The notes under the pieces: generated by a model
Seen by the model: only the letters and a program-made list of their open reading frames with translations
What the model was told of the DNA's origin: nothing
The model's database searches: none
Translations under genes and position numbers: made by a program
Part shown: positions 1 to 9,577 of the stretch, in pieces
How the letters are laid out: each line of letters opens with the position of its first letter
How positions within the stretch are numbered: position 1 is the stretch's first letter
Source of the DNA: RPQJ01 sp963754535
GTDB lineage: Bacteria > Pseudomonadota > Gammaproteobacteria > Steroidobacterales > Steroidobacteraceae
Direction of reading: 5' to 3'
Length of the DNA stretch: 64,000 bases
NCBI GenBank assembly: GCA_963754535.1
Contig: CAVWGG010000011.1
Coordinates: 124,001-188,000 of the forward strand

Positions 1-411
1 GAAGACGGCGCACGTCGGCATGGTGTCGATGTGCTCGCCGGCCGACAGCCTGTTGGCACAGTCCGTGATGCCCGGGTTGTGCGCGAACACCATCACGTGC
101 TTCGCATCGCCACCCAGTTCACGGACGACTTCGAGTATCCGCTTCGGGTCCGCCAGGTAAAGGCGTTCGTCCTGCGCGATCCGCTCGGCGGGCACCTTCA
201 GTTCGCGGGCCATGATGCTGGCGGTAGACAGCGCGCGCACGGCGGGACTCGACAGGATCAGGTCGGGTTTGAGCTTGCGTGCACGCAGGCGCCGGGCCAT
301 TTCGGGTGCGTCCTGCTGGCCGCGACGGTCAAGGACACGGTCCCAGTCCTGCTGCCCCGGCAGGGACGTGTCGGCTTTGGCGTGCCGCACGAGCGTCAGT
401 CTTCGCGTCAT
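1..411 (-). CDS. sixA: SixA-type phosphohistidine phosphatase (3' end outside window)
   Basis: The first 137 codons of a histidine phosphatase read leftward and run off the window edge. The N-terminus MTRRLTLVRHAKAD carries the RHG-like catalytic motif (RHA) typical of SixA, and a later FAHNPGITD segment supplies the second conserved histidine. SixA enzymes remove phosphate from phosphohistidine on signalling or phosphotransfer proteins in the cytoplasm; the substrate here cannot be told. The ATG overlaps the TGA of the upstream Rieske gene in an ATGA junction, so the two are probably translated together. The ATG was chosen because the conserved strand begins immediately after it. The C-terminal part is not visible. 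Confidence 0.88.
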   Translation of the reverse strand, partial: MTRRLTLVRHAKADTSLPGQQDWDRVLDRRGQQDAPEMARRLRARKLKPDLILSSPAVRALSTASIMARELKVPAERIAQDERLYLADPKRILEVVRELGGDAKHVMVFAHNPGITDCANRLSAGEHIDTMPTCAVF

Positions 412-719
412 TCGCTGGCGACCTCGACGAACCCGTCGACAATACGCGTTGCGTGACTCTTCACCGGCTCATAGGCGGGCGGGGTCAGTGCCTTGCCGGT
501 GCGCAGGCAGAAGCGGGCGCCATGACGTGGGCAGATGACCTGGTGATCCTCGACCTCGCCACCGGCGAGACCGCCGCCGTCGTGGGTGCAGACGTCCTCG
601 ATGGCGAAGAACTCGCCGTCGATGTTGTAGACGGCGACGAACGCGCCGTCGACTTCGGCCGACGCGTAGTCACCCGGCTTGATGTCCGTTGCGGGTGCGA
701 CGCGGATCCAGCTAGACAT
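408..719 (-). CDS. Small Rieske [2Fe-2S] ferredoxin-like protein
   Basis: A 103-residue single-domain Rieske protein. The two cluster-binding boxes are CTHDGG and CPRHGARF, giving the Cys-x-His and Cys-x-x-His ligand set, separated by about 15 residues. This resembles the stand-alone ferredoxin components of ring-hydroxylating dioxygenases and small NirD-like proteins. No oxygenase subunit lies nearby, so the redox partner is unknown. The frame is open further upstream, but the ATG at 719 (MSSWIRVAP) gives the normal family length. It sits next to the suf cluster, which would supply its cluster, although a repeat-bearing gap separates them. It overlaps sixA by 4 bases. Confidence 0.85.
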   Translation of the reverse strand: MSSWIRVAPATDIKPGDYASAEVDGAFVAVYNIDGEFFAIEDVCTHDGGGLAGGEVEDHQVICPRHGARFCLRTGKALTPPAYEPVKSHATRIVDGFVEVASE

Positions 720-827
720 GGCGGCGCGATCCAGGGTCTTGCGCGAACCCGATGACGAGGCGAGCGCGATGCAAAGCAGAGGCATGAATCGGGGTGCCGT
801 GAGCGGCACCGCTCTGGCGCCGGGCAT

Positions 828-929
828 CCGGTTGGGAACCGAGACGCCGGGCTGTGCGAGGCATGGACGCCGAGCCCAGAGCCCCCATGGATGGGTTTAC
901 GGCGTCCCGGCGTCTCGGTTCCCAACCGG
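828..929. repeat. 24-bp perfect inverted repeat element in the gap before sufT
   Basis: The arms 828-851 and 906-929 are exact reverse complements (24 of 24), separated by 54 bases. The interior contains a second possible pairing, GGACGCCG against CGGCGTCC, so the element could fold into alternative hairpins. No T-tract follows, so it is not a simple terminator. It lies between the convergently spaced ends of the suf operon and the start of the Rieske gene, in a 249-base gap without a gene. A dispersed REP/MITE-like family is likely, but only one copy is in this window. Confidence 0.75.
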
Positions 930-968
930 GTGACCAGGCGCCGTTAAGCAACATCCGCGCGACGGTGC

Positions 969-1517
969 TCACATCATCCCCGTCTGCAACCGCGCCGCTT
1001 CGGACATCATCGACTGGTCCCATGGCGGGTCGAACACGAGCTCGACGTCGGCATGCTTCACCGTCGGGATGACCTCGACTTTTTCCTTCACGTCGGCGAC
1101 GAGCACGTCACCCATGCCGCAGCCGGGCGCGGTCAGCGTCATCTTGATCGACAGCACGCGGCCATCGCCGTCGGGGATGACCTCGCATTCATAGACCAGT
1201 CCGAGGTCCACGATGTTGATCGGAATCTCCGGGTCGTAGCAGCCCTTCATCTGCTGCCAGGCCACCTGCTTCACGTCATCGTCGCTCGCATTCGGCGGCA
1301 GCTCCGGCGTTTCTGCCGGCTCCTTGCCGAGCGCATCCGCGTCCTTCCCCGCGATGCGGAAGAGGTTGCCCTCGACGTAGACGGTGAAGCTGCCACCCAG
1401 GGCCTGCGTGATGTAGCCCTGCTGCCCCTGGCGCAGTTTCACGTTGACGCCCGCAGGAACGATCACCGCGTCCACGTCGCGGGTGAAGTTCACGGGCTCG
1501 TTGTCGGCTCGGTACAA
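969..1517 (-). CDS. sufT: SufT, MIP18/DUF59-family Fe-S assembly protein
   Basis: A 182-residue protein with a short N-terminal region and a C-terminal MIP18 (DUF59) domain. The domain shows the DPEIPINIVDLGLVY and LTAPGCGMG signatures; the single invariant cysteine is in the latter. SufT proteins act as accessory factors in maturing cytosolic iron-sulfur proteins. It is the last gene of the suf operon (sufBCDSUT), 20 bases after sufU on the same strand, which fits this role. Family length and context agree; the exact step is not defined by the sequence. Confidence 0.9.
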   Translation of the reverse strand: MYRADNEPVNFTRDVDAVIVPAGVNVKLRQGQQGYITQALGGSFTVYVEGNLFRIAGKDADALGKEPAETPELPPNASDDDVKQVAWQQMKGCYDPEIPINIVDLGLVYECEVIPDGDGRVLSIKMTLTAPGCGMGDVLVADVKEKVEVIPTVKHADVELVFDPPWDQSMMSEAARLQTGMM

Positions 1518-1537
1518 GGCGGGCTCCTGTCGATCGA

Positions 1538-1981
1538 TTATTCAGTCGAAACCTGTTCCTGCTGGTGCAGCGCCGCGTCGAGCGTGTGCCAGCAGAGGCT
1601 CGCGCACTTCACGCGGGCCGGGAATTCACGGACGCCGGACAGCGCGCCCAGCTTGCCGAGGCTGGTGACGTCGATGTCGACGTCGTCGCGCGTCAGCAAC
1701 TGGTGCATCCGGGAGAACAGCGCTTCGGCCTCGGGGATCGTCTTGCCCTTCACGCTTTCGGTGAGCAGCGACGCAGACGCGACCGAGATGGCGCAACCGC
1801 TGCCGTTGAACGAGACGTCGGCGATGCGGTCGCCGTCGAGTTTCACGTACACCGTCAGCTTGTCGCCGCACAGCGGATTGAAGCCGTCGGCGCGGCGATC
1901 CGCATCCGGCATTTCGCGGAAATTCCGCGGATGCCGGTTGTGGTCGACGATGATGTCGCGGTACAGGTCCTTGAGGTCCAT
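1538..1981 (-). CDS. sufU: SufU iron-sulfur scaffold / sulfur-transfer protein
   Basis: A 147-residue SufU/IscU-like protein starting MDLKDLYRDIIVDHNRHPRN. The three conserved metal/sulfur-binding cysteines appear as LCGDK (residue 38), GSGCAIS and KCASLC. SufU accepts sulfur from SufS as a zinc protein, or serves as a scaffold for new clusters. Its ATG overlaps the sufS stop (ATGA), so the desulfurase and its partner are coupled. The frame is open far upstream inside sufS, but that part is a shadow; the ATG at 1981 gives the family length. Use of SufU in place of SufE is known in some gammaproteobacterial SUF operons. Confidence 0.92.
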   Translation of the reverse strand: MDLKDLYRDIIVDHNRHPRNFREMPDADRRADGFNPLCGDKLTVYVKLDGDRIADVSFNGSGCAISVASASLLTESVKGKTIPEAEALFSRMHQLLTRDDVDIDVTSLGKLGALSGVREFPARVKCASLCWHTLDAALHQQEQVSTE

Positions 1982-3234
1982 CAGCCGAGCATCTCCCGCG
2001 CGGTGTGCAGGGCCGCGACCAGCCGGTCGATCTCGGCACGCGTGTTGTAGAACGCGAACGAAGCACGTGCCGTCGCCGGCAGCCCGTAGAATTCCATGAC
2101 CGGCATCGCGCAGTGATGGCCCGTGCGGATCGCGACGCCTTCGTGGTCGAGGATCGTGCCGAGGTCGTGCGGATGCACCTTGTCGATCGTGAACGACACG
2201 ACGGCGGCTTTCTCCGCTGCCGTGCCTACGAAACGCAAGCCGGGCACCGTGGCGAGTTTCTCGTTTGCGTATTCGAGCAGTGCGTGCTCTGCGGCTGCAA
2301 TGCGCTCCATGCCGAGCGCTTCGAGGTAATCGACCGCCGCGCCAAGCCCGATCGCACCCGCGATGTCCGGCGTGCCGGCCTCGAACTTGTACGGCAGGCC
2401 GTTGTAGACGGTCTTTTCGAAGGAGACGGCGAGGATCATGTCGCCGCCGCCCTGCCACGGCGGCATCTCGGCCAGCAGCGACTCGCGACCGTACAGCACG
2501 CCAATGCCGGTCGGACCGCACATCTTGTGGCCCGAGAAGGCGTAGAAATCGCAGTCGAGCGCCTGCACGTCCACCTTCATGTGCGGCACGGCCTGGGCGC
2601 CATCGAGCAGCACCGGGACGCCAACAGCCCTGGCTGCGGCGATGAATCGATGCACGGGAATGACCGTGCCGAGTGCATTCGAGACGTGCGCCAGCGCCAC
2701 GAGCTTCGTTCGCGGCGAGAGCAGGGCGGCGAACGCGTCGAAGTCCACCTCTCCCGACTGCGTGATCGGGGCGACCTTGAGCGTGGCCCCGGTCTGCTGG
2801 CAGAGCATCTGCCACGGCACGATGTTCGCGTGGTGCTCGAGCCATGAAATCAGGATCTCGTCGCCCGGACCGAACCTCGGCCGGCCATACGACTGCGCGA
2901 CGAGGTTGATGGCCTCGGTGGTGCCGCGCACGAAGATGACTTCCTTCGTCGACTTTGCGTTGATGAAGCGGCGCACCTTCTCGCGCGCGCCCTCGAACAG
3001 GTCGGTCGCTTCCTGGCTCAGCGCATGCACGCCGCGGTGCACGTTAGCGTGGGAATTTTCGTAGTAATGCGACATCGCGTCGATGACGGCGCGGGGACGC
3101 TGGCTCGAGGCGGCGTTGTCGAGGTACGAGAGCGGCAGGCCACGGACGGTGCGCGCCAGCACCGGAAAATCGCGGCGGATGGCGGTGACGTCGAGCGCCC
3201 CCGTCTCACTGGTTACGGCGTGAACGGCGTTCAT
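1981..3234 (-). CDS. sufS: SufS cysteine desulfurase
   Basis: A 417-residue class V aminotransferase-fold enzyme using PLP to convert cysteine to alanine plus a persulfide. The PLP lysine lies in SGHKMCGPTG and the active-site cysteine in RTGHHCAMPV near the C-terminus, as in the SufS/CsdA group. The N-terminus includes the conserved YLDNAASSQRP segment. It feeds sulfur to SufU, encoded immediately downstream with a 4-base overlap, and its start overlaps the sufD stop by 4 bases. Length and motifs are complete. Confidence 0.96.
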   Translation of the reverse strand: MNAVHAVTSETGALDVTAIRRDFPVLARTVRGLPLSYLDNAASSQRPRAVIDAMSHYYENSHANVHRGVHALSQEATDLFEGAREKVRRFINAKSTKEVIFVRGTTEAINLVAQSYGRPRFGPGDEILISWLEHHANIVPWQMLCQQTGATLKVAPITQSGEVDFDAFAALLSPRTKLVALAHVSNALGTVIPVHRFIAAARAVGVPVLLDGAQAVPHMKVDVQALDCDFYAFSGHKMCGPTGIGVLYGRESLLAEMPPWQGGGDMILAVSFEKTVYNGLPYKFEAGTPDIAGAIGLGAAVDYLEALGMERIAAAEHALLEYANEKLATVPGLRFVGTAAEKAAVVSFTIDKVHPHDLGTILDHEGVAIRTGHHCAMPVMEFYGLPATARASFAFYNTRAEIDRLVAALHTAREMLG

Positions 3235-4508
3235 GCGGCCACCTCAAGGAGGCGCACGAGGCGCCGATCGAGTTCGTCATGCACGTGCCTGGCCAGGGCG
3301 GGCTCGTCCACGCGCGCCATGACGGCTCCGGCAAAGGCTCGCGTGAGCGCGCTGCGCGCCTCGGGTTCGCCGAGCCCGCGCGAGCGCAGGTAGAAGAGGG
3401 CATTCGGGTCCAGCTGGCCCGTGGTAGTGCCGTGGCTGCACTGCACGTCGTCGGCGTAAATCTCGAGGTCGGGCTTGGTGTCGATCTCGGCGCCCGGGGT
3501 CAGCAGCAGGTTGCGGTTGACCTGGCGTGCATTCGACTTCTGCGCACCTTCGTGCACGATCGCCTTGCCGTTGAAGACGCCGCGACCCTTGTTGGCCGCA
3601 ATGCCGCGGTAATCCTGCAGGCTCGTGGTCTCGATCGCGCGATGGCCGACGTGGATGTGCGAATCGAGGTGTCGCGAGCCGTCCGCCAGGAACACGCCGG
3701 TGATCTCGGTGGACGCAGCACGGCCGTCGAGGCTGACATTCGTGTCGAGGCGCGCCAGCGCGGCGCCAAGCTGCGAATCCCTCATCACGAAGGTGGCGTT
3801 CTCGCCAACGCGGGTTTCGATCCGCTCGATGTGGAAGGCACGCTCACCCTGGCGCTGCAGCCGATACAGCGTGAGGTGCGCGCCGGCGCCGAGTTCGATG
3901 TCGAGCACGGCATTGGTGAAATGCTCGTGTGCGCCATCGTCGACGTGGTCGATCAGGAGGCGTGCGCGGCTGCCGGCGGCCATGCGCACCGCGATGCGGG
4001 GGCTGGCAAGCGTCGGACCGGCGCCCGTGGTGACCAGCGTGAGTTGCAGGACGTCGTCGCCCTGCTGGCCAGCCGTCGTGGACAACAGCAGCGGGCCGGT
4101 GCTCAGCGCAGCGTTGAGCGCCGCGAAGCGTTCGGTGCCGCCGCCGGCAAGCGGACGCAGCAGTTGTTCCTCGGACGCGGTCGCCAGCGTGCCGAGCGCA
4201 AAGCCGCCGAGCGACGCCGGGACGGCGCCCACCGGCGAACCGTTGGCGAGCACGAGCCGCTGCGCAACGAACGCCGCCGGCACGTCGACCGCTGTCGTCG
4301 CCGGTGCGGCCGGTGCGAATCGTCGCGATTCAAGGCGGCGGAGACTCGTGTACTTCCAGGCTTCTTCCCGCGCGCCGGGGAACCCGAGTTCTGCAAAACG
4401 ATCCATCGCCGCTGCGCGACGCGAGGCGCTTCCGCCCAGCACGGGTTGCAGTCGCTCGAACGCCTCGCGGTAATGCGCGGTGGCCGGGGAGGGAGCAATG
4501 GCGCTCAT
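3231..4508 (-). CDS. sufD: SufD, Fe-S assembly scaffold subunit
   Basis: A 425-residue SufB/SufD-family protein with the right-handed beta-helix core and the conserved C-terminal segment around DDVQCSHGTTTGQLD, which contains the cluster-site cysteine/histidine region. SufD pairs with SufB and two SufC ATPases to build clusters in the cytoplasm. It overlaps both sufC (start at 4508 against the sufC stop) and sufS by 4 bases, showing tight translational coupling. The GTG/ATG choice is simple because the ATG at 4508 is the first in the overlap. Confidence 0.94.
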   Translation of the reverse strand: MSAIAPSPATAHYREAFERLQPVLGGSASRRAAAMDRFAELGFPGAREEAWKYTSLRRLESRRFAPAAPATTAVDVPAAFVAQRLVLANGSPVGAVPASLGGFALGTLATASEEQLLRPLAGGGTERFAALNAALSTGPLLLSTTAGQQGDDVLQLTLVTTGAGPTLASPRIAVRMAAGSRARLLIDHVDDGAHEHFTNAVLDIELGAGAHLTLYRLQRQGERAFHIERIETRVGENATFVMRDSQLGAALARLDTNVSLDGRAASTEITGVFLADGSRHLDSHIHVGHRAIETTSLQDYRGIAANKGRGVFNGKAIVHEGAQKSNARQVNRNLLLTPGAEIDTKPDLEIYADDVQCSHGTTTGQLDPNALFYLRSRGLGEPEARSALTRAFAGAVMARVDEPALARHVHDELDRRLVRLLEVAA

Positions 4509-5260
4509 GCGGCGCTCGCCTCCTGCTTCACCCAGTCGTAGCCGCGCGCTTCGAGCTCGAGCGCGAGCGACTTGTCGCCCGTGCGCAGGATGCGGCCGTC
4601 CGAGAGCACGTGCACGAAGTCGGGCTCGATATAGTCGAGCAGCCGCTGGTAGTGCGTGACCATCACGATGGCGCGCTCGGGCGAACGCAGGCTGTTCACG
4701 CCGGTCGCGACGACACGCAGGGCGTCGATGTCGAGGCCCGAGTCCGTCTCGTCGAGCAGCGCGAGCTTCGGCTCGAGCACCGCCATTTGCAGGATCTCGT
4801 TGCGCTTCTTTTCACCGCCCGAGAATCCTTCGTTGACGCCGCGGCTCAGGAAGCTCTCGTCCATCTGCATGAGCTTCATCTTGTCCTTGATCAGCGCCAG
4901 GAACTCGAAGGCGTCGAGCTCCGCCAGGCCGCGCTGCTTGCGCACGGCGTTGAGCGCCGCCTTCAGCAGGTAGGCGTTGTTCACGCCGGGAATCTCGACC
5001 GGGTACTGGAAAGCCAGGAACACGCCGCGACGCGCACGTTCCTCGGGCTCGAGCGCGAGCAGGTCTTCGCCCAGGTAATGGGCGGTGCCCTTCGTGACCT
5101 CATAGCCCGCGCGGCCAGCCAGCACGCTGGCGAGCGTGCTCTTGCCAGAACCGTTCGGTCCCATGATGGCGTGGACTTCGCCGGGCTTCACCTCGAGGTT
5201 GACGCCCTTCAGGATTTTGCGAACGCCGATCTGGGCGTGCAGGTCGCGGATGCTGAGCAT
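4505..5260 (-). CDS. sufC: SufC, ATPase of the SufBCD complex
   Basis: A 251-residue ABC-type ATPase. Walker A is GPNGSGKST, the signature is FSGGEKKRNE and Walker B ends LALLDETDSGLD; the D-E-T-D form is characteristic of SufC rather than of transport ATPases. ATP hydrolysis drives rearrangement of SufB and SufD during cluster assembly. The frame is open upstream inside the sufB-sufC gap and sufB, but MLSIRDLHAQIG at 5260 is the family start. The gene lies 26 bases after sufB. Confidence 0.95.
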   Translation of the reverse strand: MLSIRDLHAQIGVRKILKGVNLEVKPGEVHAIMGPNGSGKSTLASVLAGRAGYEVTKGTAHYLGEDLLALEPEERARRGVFLAFQYPVEIPGVNNAYLLKAALNAVRKQRGLAELDAFEFLALIKDKMKLMQMDESFLSRGVNEGFSGGEKKRNEILQMAVLEPKLALLDETDSGLDIDALRVVATGVNSLRSPERAIVMVTHYQRLLDYIEPDFVHVLSDGRILRTGDKSLALELEARGYDWVKQEASAA

Positions 5261-5286
5261 GGCTGTTGTTCTCTGTGGGGCGCGGG

Positions 5287-6735
<1,449 letters not shown>

Positions 6736-6746
6736 CGTTGGATTCC

Positions 6747-7226
6747 TCAGAACCTGCCGGGACCGCGCGGCGCGGCGGGTGTGCGGACGGCGGCAGACAG
6801 GGCGGGGCGCCAGACGGCGACGGCTTCCTGTCCCGACAGTTGCGCGAGCGAGATGTCATCGAGCGAACGACGAATGGCGCCGTTGATGCGCTGCCACGCG
6901 TTGCCGGTGCTGCAGGACAGTTCGAGGTCGCAGGCACTGTGGTTTCCGCTGCACTCGGTGATCGCGACGGGTCCTTCGATCGCATCGATGATCGCGGCCG
7001 CACTGATCGCCGCTGCCGGACGCGCGAGTTGATAGCCGCCCCGCGAACCGCGCGTGGACGTGAGGAGTCCGGCCCGATGGAAGCTCTTCAGGAGCTTGCT
7101 GACCGTGGGCAGGCCCAGGCGCGTGCGTTCGGCCACCTCGGTCGCCGTGAGTCGGCGGTCCGGGGCGGTGGCAAGGCAGGCCAGGACGACCGTACCGTAG
7201 TCGGTGAGTTTGCTGATGCGAAGCAT
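6747..7226 (-). CDS. Rrf2-family regulator of the SUF operon (SufR/IscR-like)
   Basis: A 159-residue Rrf2-family DNA-binding protein starting MLRISKLTDYGTVVL. The winged-helix region is followed by three cysteines in ITECSGNHSACDLELSCS, the arrangement that binds a [2Fe-2S] cluster in IscR-like proteins. By family knowledge it senses iron-sulfur status and represses its own operon when clusters are plentiful. It is the first gene of the suf operon and an IscR-like palindrome overlaps its promoter. The frame extends upstream to 7418, but the ATG at 7226 directly precedes the conserved HTH and follows the promoter, so it is the real start. The C-terminal tail is Ala/Pro-rich. Confidence 0.92.
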   Translation of the reverse strand: MLRISKLTDYGTVVLACLATAPDRRLTATEVAERTRLGLPTVSKLLKSFHRAGLLTSTRGSRGGYQLARPAAAISAAAIIDAIEGPVAITECSGNHSACDLELSCSTGNAWQRINGAIRRSLDDISLAQLSGQEAVAVWRPALSAAVRTPAAPRGPGRF

Positions 7227-7240
7227 GGCGTGTTTTCCAA

Positions 7241-7277
7241 TTGGGACGATTTTAGTCCTATACGGTCCTCGCGCCAA
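7241..7277 (-). promoter_or_regulatory. suf operon promoter with overlapping IscR-like operator
   Basis: Read on the minus strand there is a TTGGCG -35 box (7272-7277), a 17-base spacer and a TAAAAT -10 box (7249-7254), 23 bases before the regulator ATG. The -10 lies inside the imperfect palindrome 7241-7262, which reads TATAGGACTAAAATCGTCC on the minus strand and resembles the IscR type 1 pattern (GACT-A/T-rich-AGTC). Binding there would block the promoter, consistent with autoregulation by the Rrf2 protein. The match to the consensus is by eye. Confidence 0.7.
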
Positions 7278-7429
7278 CCCCGGCAGGGTGTCCGGGACGG
7301 GGAAGGCCCGCCAATCTGCTAGAATCGCGCGCTCTCGTGGGCCGTGGCGACAATCACCGGCTGTTCGAGACCAGGGAACTCGAGCGGACCGGCGCGGTCC
7401 GTTGCCATAAGCGACCAAACGACCAACTC

Positions 7430-8287
7430 GTGAATAACCAATCCGGACCTGCCGCAGCCTCAGCTCCGGCGGCCCAATCGCCGTCGATTGCCGTCTTGCG
7501 TGACGTCCATTTTGAAGTGGACTCGGGCAAGACCGTATTCAGTGGGCTCGACATCGAGATCCGCCGCGGCGCCGTCACGGCCATCATGGGCCCGAGCGGC
7601 ACGGGCAAGACCACCCTGTTGAAGCTCATCACCGGGCAGGTGTGCGCGGACCGCGGCCAGGTGGTCGTGGACGGCCTCGACGTGGCCAGGCTGAAACGCA
7701 AACAGATCTTCGCCCTGCGCCGGCGCATGGGCATGCTGTTCCAGAATGGGGCGCTGCTCACGGACCTGGACGTGTTCGAGAACGTCGCTTTCCCGCTGCG
7801 CGAACACACGCGGCTGTCCGAGCGCCTGATTCGCACGATCGTGCTCACGAAACTGCATGCGGTCGGACTGCGTGGGGCGGCCTCTCTTTATCCGCAGCAG
7901 CTTTCCGGTGGCATGGGGCGACGTGTCGCGCTCGCACGTGCCATCGTCATGGACCCCGAGATTCTCATCTACGACGAGCCGTTCGCGGGTCTCGATCCCA
8001 TCTCGATGGGGGTGGTGCTGCGGCTGATCCGCTCGCTCAACGACGCGCTCGGCATCACCAGCATCGTGGTGACGCACGACGTGCGCGAGATTTCGCAGAT
8101 TGCCGACCAGAGCTTCATTCTTTCGGAAGGCAAGGTCGTTGCGAGCGGCACGACGGCCGAACTGCGCGACCACCCGTCGCCGATCGTTCACCAGTTCGTC
8201 GATGGCCTGGCGGACGGACCCGTGCCGTTCCATTACCCGGCGGCTGACTATCACGAGCAGTTGCTGGGCGGACAGGTGCTGGCATGA
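7430..8287 (+). CDS. mlaF: MlaF, ATPase of the phospholipid transporter
   Basis: A 285-residue ABC ATPase: Walker A GPSGTGKTT, signature LSGGMGRRVALARA and Walker B ILIYDEPFAGLDP. It powers the inner-membrane MlaFEDB complex that moves phospholipids between the inner and outer membranes to keep outer-membrane asymmetry. The frame opens at 7337, but the GTG at 7430 (NNQSGPAAAS) is the last candidate start before the ABC fold and the upstream residues look non-native. A TAGAAT -10-like box followed by a GC-rich stretch lies at 7320-7325, divergent from the suf promoter. It overlaps mlaE by 4 bases. Confidence 0.92.
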   Translation: MNNQSGPAAASAPAAQSPSIAVLRDVHFEVDSGKTVFSGLDIEIRRGAVTAIMGPSGTGKTTLLKLITGQVCADRGQVVVDGLDVARLKRKQIFALRRRMGMLFQNGALLTDLDVFENVAFPLREHTRLSERLIRTIVLTKLHAVGLRGAASLYPQQLSGGMGRRVALARAIVMDPEILIYDEPFAGLDPISMGVVLRLIRSLNDALGITSIVVTHDVREISQIADQSFILSEGKVVASGTTAELRDHPSPIVHQFVDGLADGPVPFHYPAADYHEQLLGGQVLA

Positions 8288-9054
8288 TCACGATCCTGCG
8301 CGAGATGGTGCAGAGCTTCCTGACGTTCCTCGAGCGCGTCGGCCTGCTCGTGCGTTTCGCGCTCCGGCTGGCTGCGATCCTGCCTTCGGGCCTGCTACGC
8401 CCCAGGCCGATCATCGAGCAGGTATACAACACGGGCGCAATGTCGCTGGTCATCATCATGACCTGTGGCCTCTTCATCGGCATGGTGCTGGGACTGCAGG
8501 GCTACGACCTGCTGACACGCTTCGGCTCGGAGGAATACCTCGGCACCGCGACCGCGATCAGCCTGCTGCGGGAGCTCGGTCCCGTCGTCACGGCACTCCT
8601 GTTCGCTGGCCGGGCGGGCACCGCGCTCGCGGCTGAACTGGGCCTGATGCGCGCCACCGACCAGATCGCCGCGATGGAAATCATGGCCGTCGATCCCATG
8701 CGTCGCGTCGTCCTGCCGCGCTTCCTGGGCGGCGTCATCGCGATGCCGTTGCTGGTCTCGATCTTCATCGTGGTCGCCCTGTTCGGCGCGCAGCTCGTCG
8801 GCGTGGAGTTCTTCGGCGTCGACTCCGGCAGCTACTGGTCGCAGATGCGCAGTGCCGTGGAACTCAGCGATATCCGCGAAGGCCTGGTCAAGGGCCTGGT
8901 GTTCGGAGTGGCCTGCAGCCTGATCGCGGTCTACGAAGGTTACAATGCGGTGCCCACGGCCGAAGGCGTCGGGCGTGCAACGACACGAACGGTGGTCATC
9001 TCCGCCGTCGTCACGCTCATCCTCGATTACATACTCACGGCTTTAATGCTGTAG
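8284..9054 (+). CDS. mlaE: MlaE, permease of the phospholipid transporter
   Basis: A 256-residue integral membrane permease of the MlaE family. Hydrophobic segments include SLVIIMTCGLFIGMVLGLQ and the conserved helix LLRELGPVVTALLFAGRAGT, followed by the AAELGLMRATDQIAAM motif that contacts the ATPase. It forms the transmembrane core with MlaF, MlaD and MlaB. It overlaps mlaF (ATGA) and precedes mlaD by 8 bases. Confidence 0.95.
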   Translation: MITILREMVQSFLTFLERVGLLVRFALRLAAILPSGLLRPRPIIEQVYNTGAMSLVIIMTCGLFIGMVLGLQGYDLLTRFGSEEYLGTATAISLLRELGPVVTALLFAGRAGTALAAELGLMRATDQIAAMEIMAVDPMRRVVLPRFLGGVIAMPLLVSIFIVVALFGAQLVGVEFFGVDSGSYWSQMRSAVELSDIREGLVKGLVFGVACSLIAVYEGYNAVPTAEGVGRATTRTVVISAVVTLILDYILTALML

Positions 9055-9062
9055 GACGAACC

Positions 9063-9569
9063 ATGCGTTCAACACGCACAATTGACATCTCCACCGGACT
9101 GTTCGTGTTGCTCGGCTTCGCGGCGATCCTGTTCATGGTCACGCAGATCACGAACCGCGGGTACTCGCTGAAGAGCGACTCGTACCGGCTCAAGGCCGCG
9201 TTCGAGAACATCGGCGGCCTGAAGACCGGCGCCCCGGTCTCGATGGCTGGCGTGACGATCGGCCGGGTCGAAGACATCCAGTACGACATCAACCTGTACA
9301 AGGCGATCGTGACGATGCGGATCAGCGACAAGTATCGCGCCATCCCGAACGACAGCGATGCCAGCATCTACACCGCCGGCTTGCTCGGCGGCCAGTACAT
9401 CGGCCTGACGCCCGGCGGCTCGGACGTGCCTTACAAGGACGGCGACCAGGTCATCATGGCGAACGACGCCATCGTGCTCGAGAACCTGATCAGCAAGTAC
9501 CTCTTCAATTCGGCGGCCACGAAGCCGGGCGAGTCGACGCCCGCGCCGGCGCCTGCCCCACAGGAGTGA
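9063..9569 (+). CDS. mlaD: MlaD, MCE-domain substrate-binding subunit
   Basis: A 168-residue protein with one N-terminal membrane anchor (about residues 8-28, GLFVLLGFAAILFMVTQI) and one MCE domain. The domain is marked by FENIGGLKTGAPVSMAGVTIGRV. MlaD forms a periplasmic hexamer that receives lipid from MlaC and passes it to MlaE. The tail is Ala/Pro-rich. Its stop overlaps a GTG that could open mlaC. Confidence 0.95.
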   Translation: MRSTRTIDISTGLFVLLGFAAILFMVTQITNRGYSLKSDSYRLKAAFENIGGLKTGAPVSMAGVTIGRVEDIQYDINLYKAIVTMRISDKYRAIPNDSDASIYTAGLLGGQYIGLTPGGSDVPYKDGDQVIMANDAIVLENLISKYLFNSAATKPGESTPAPAPAPQE

Positions 9570-9577
9570 GCCCGGAC

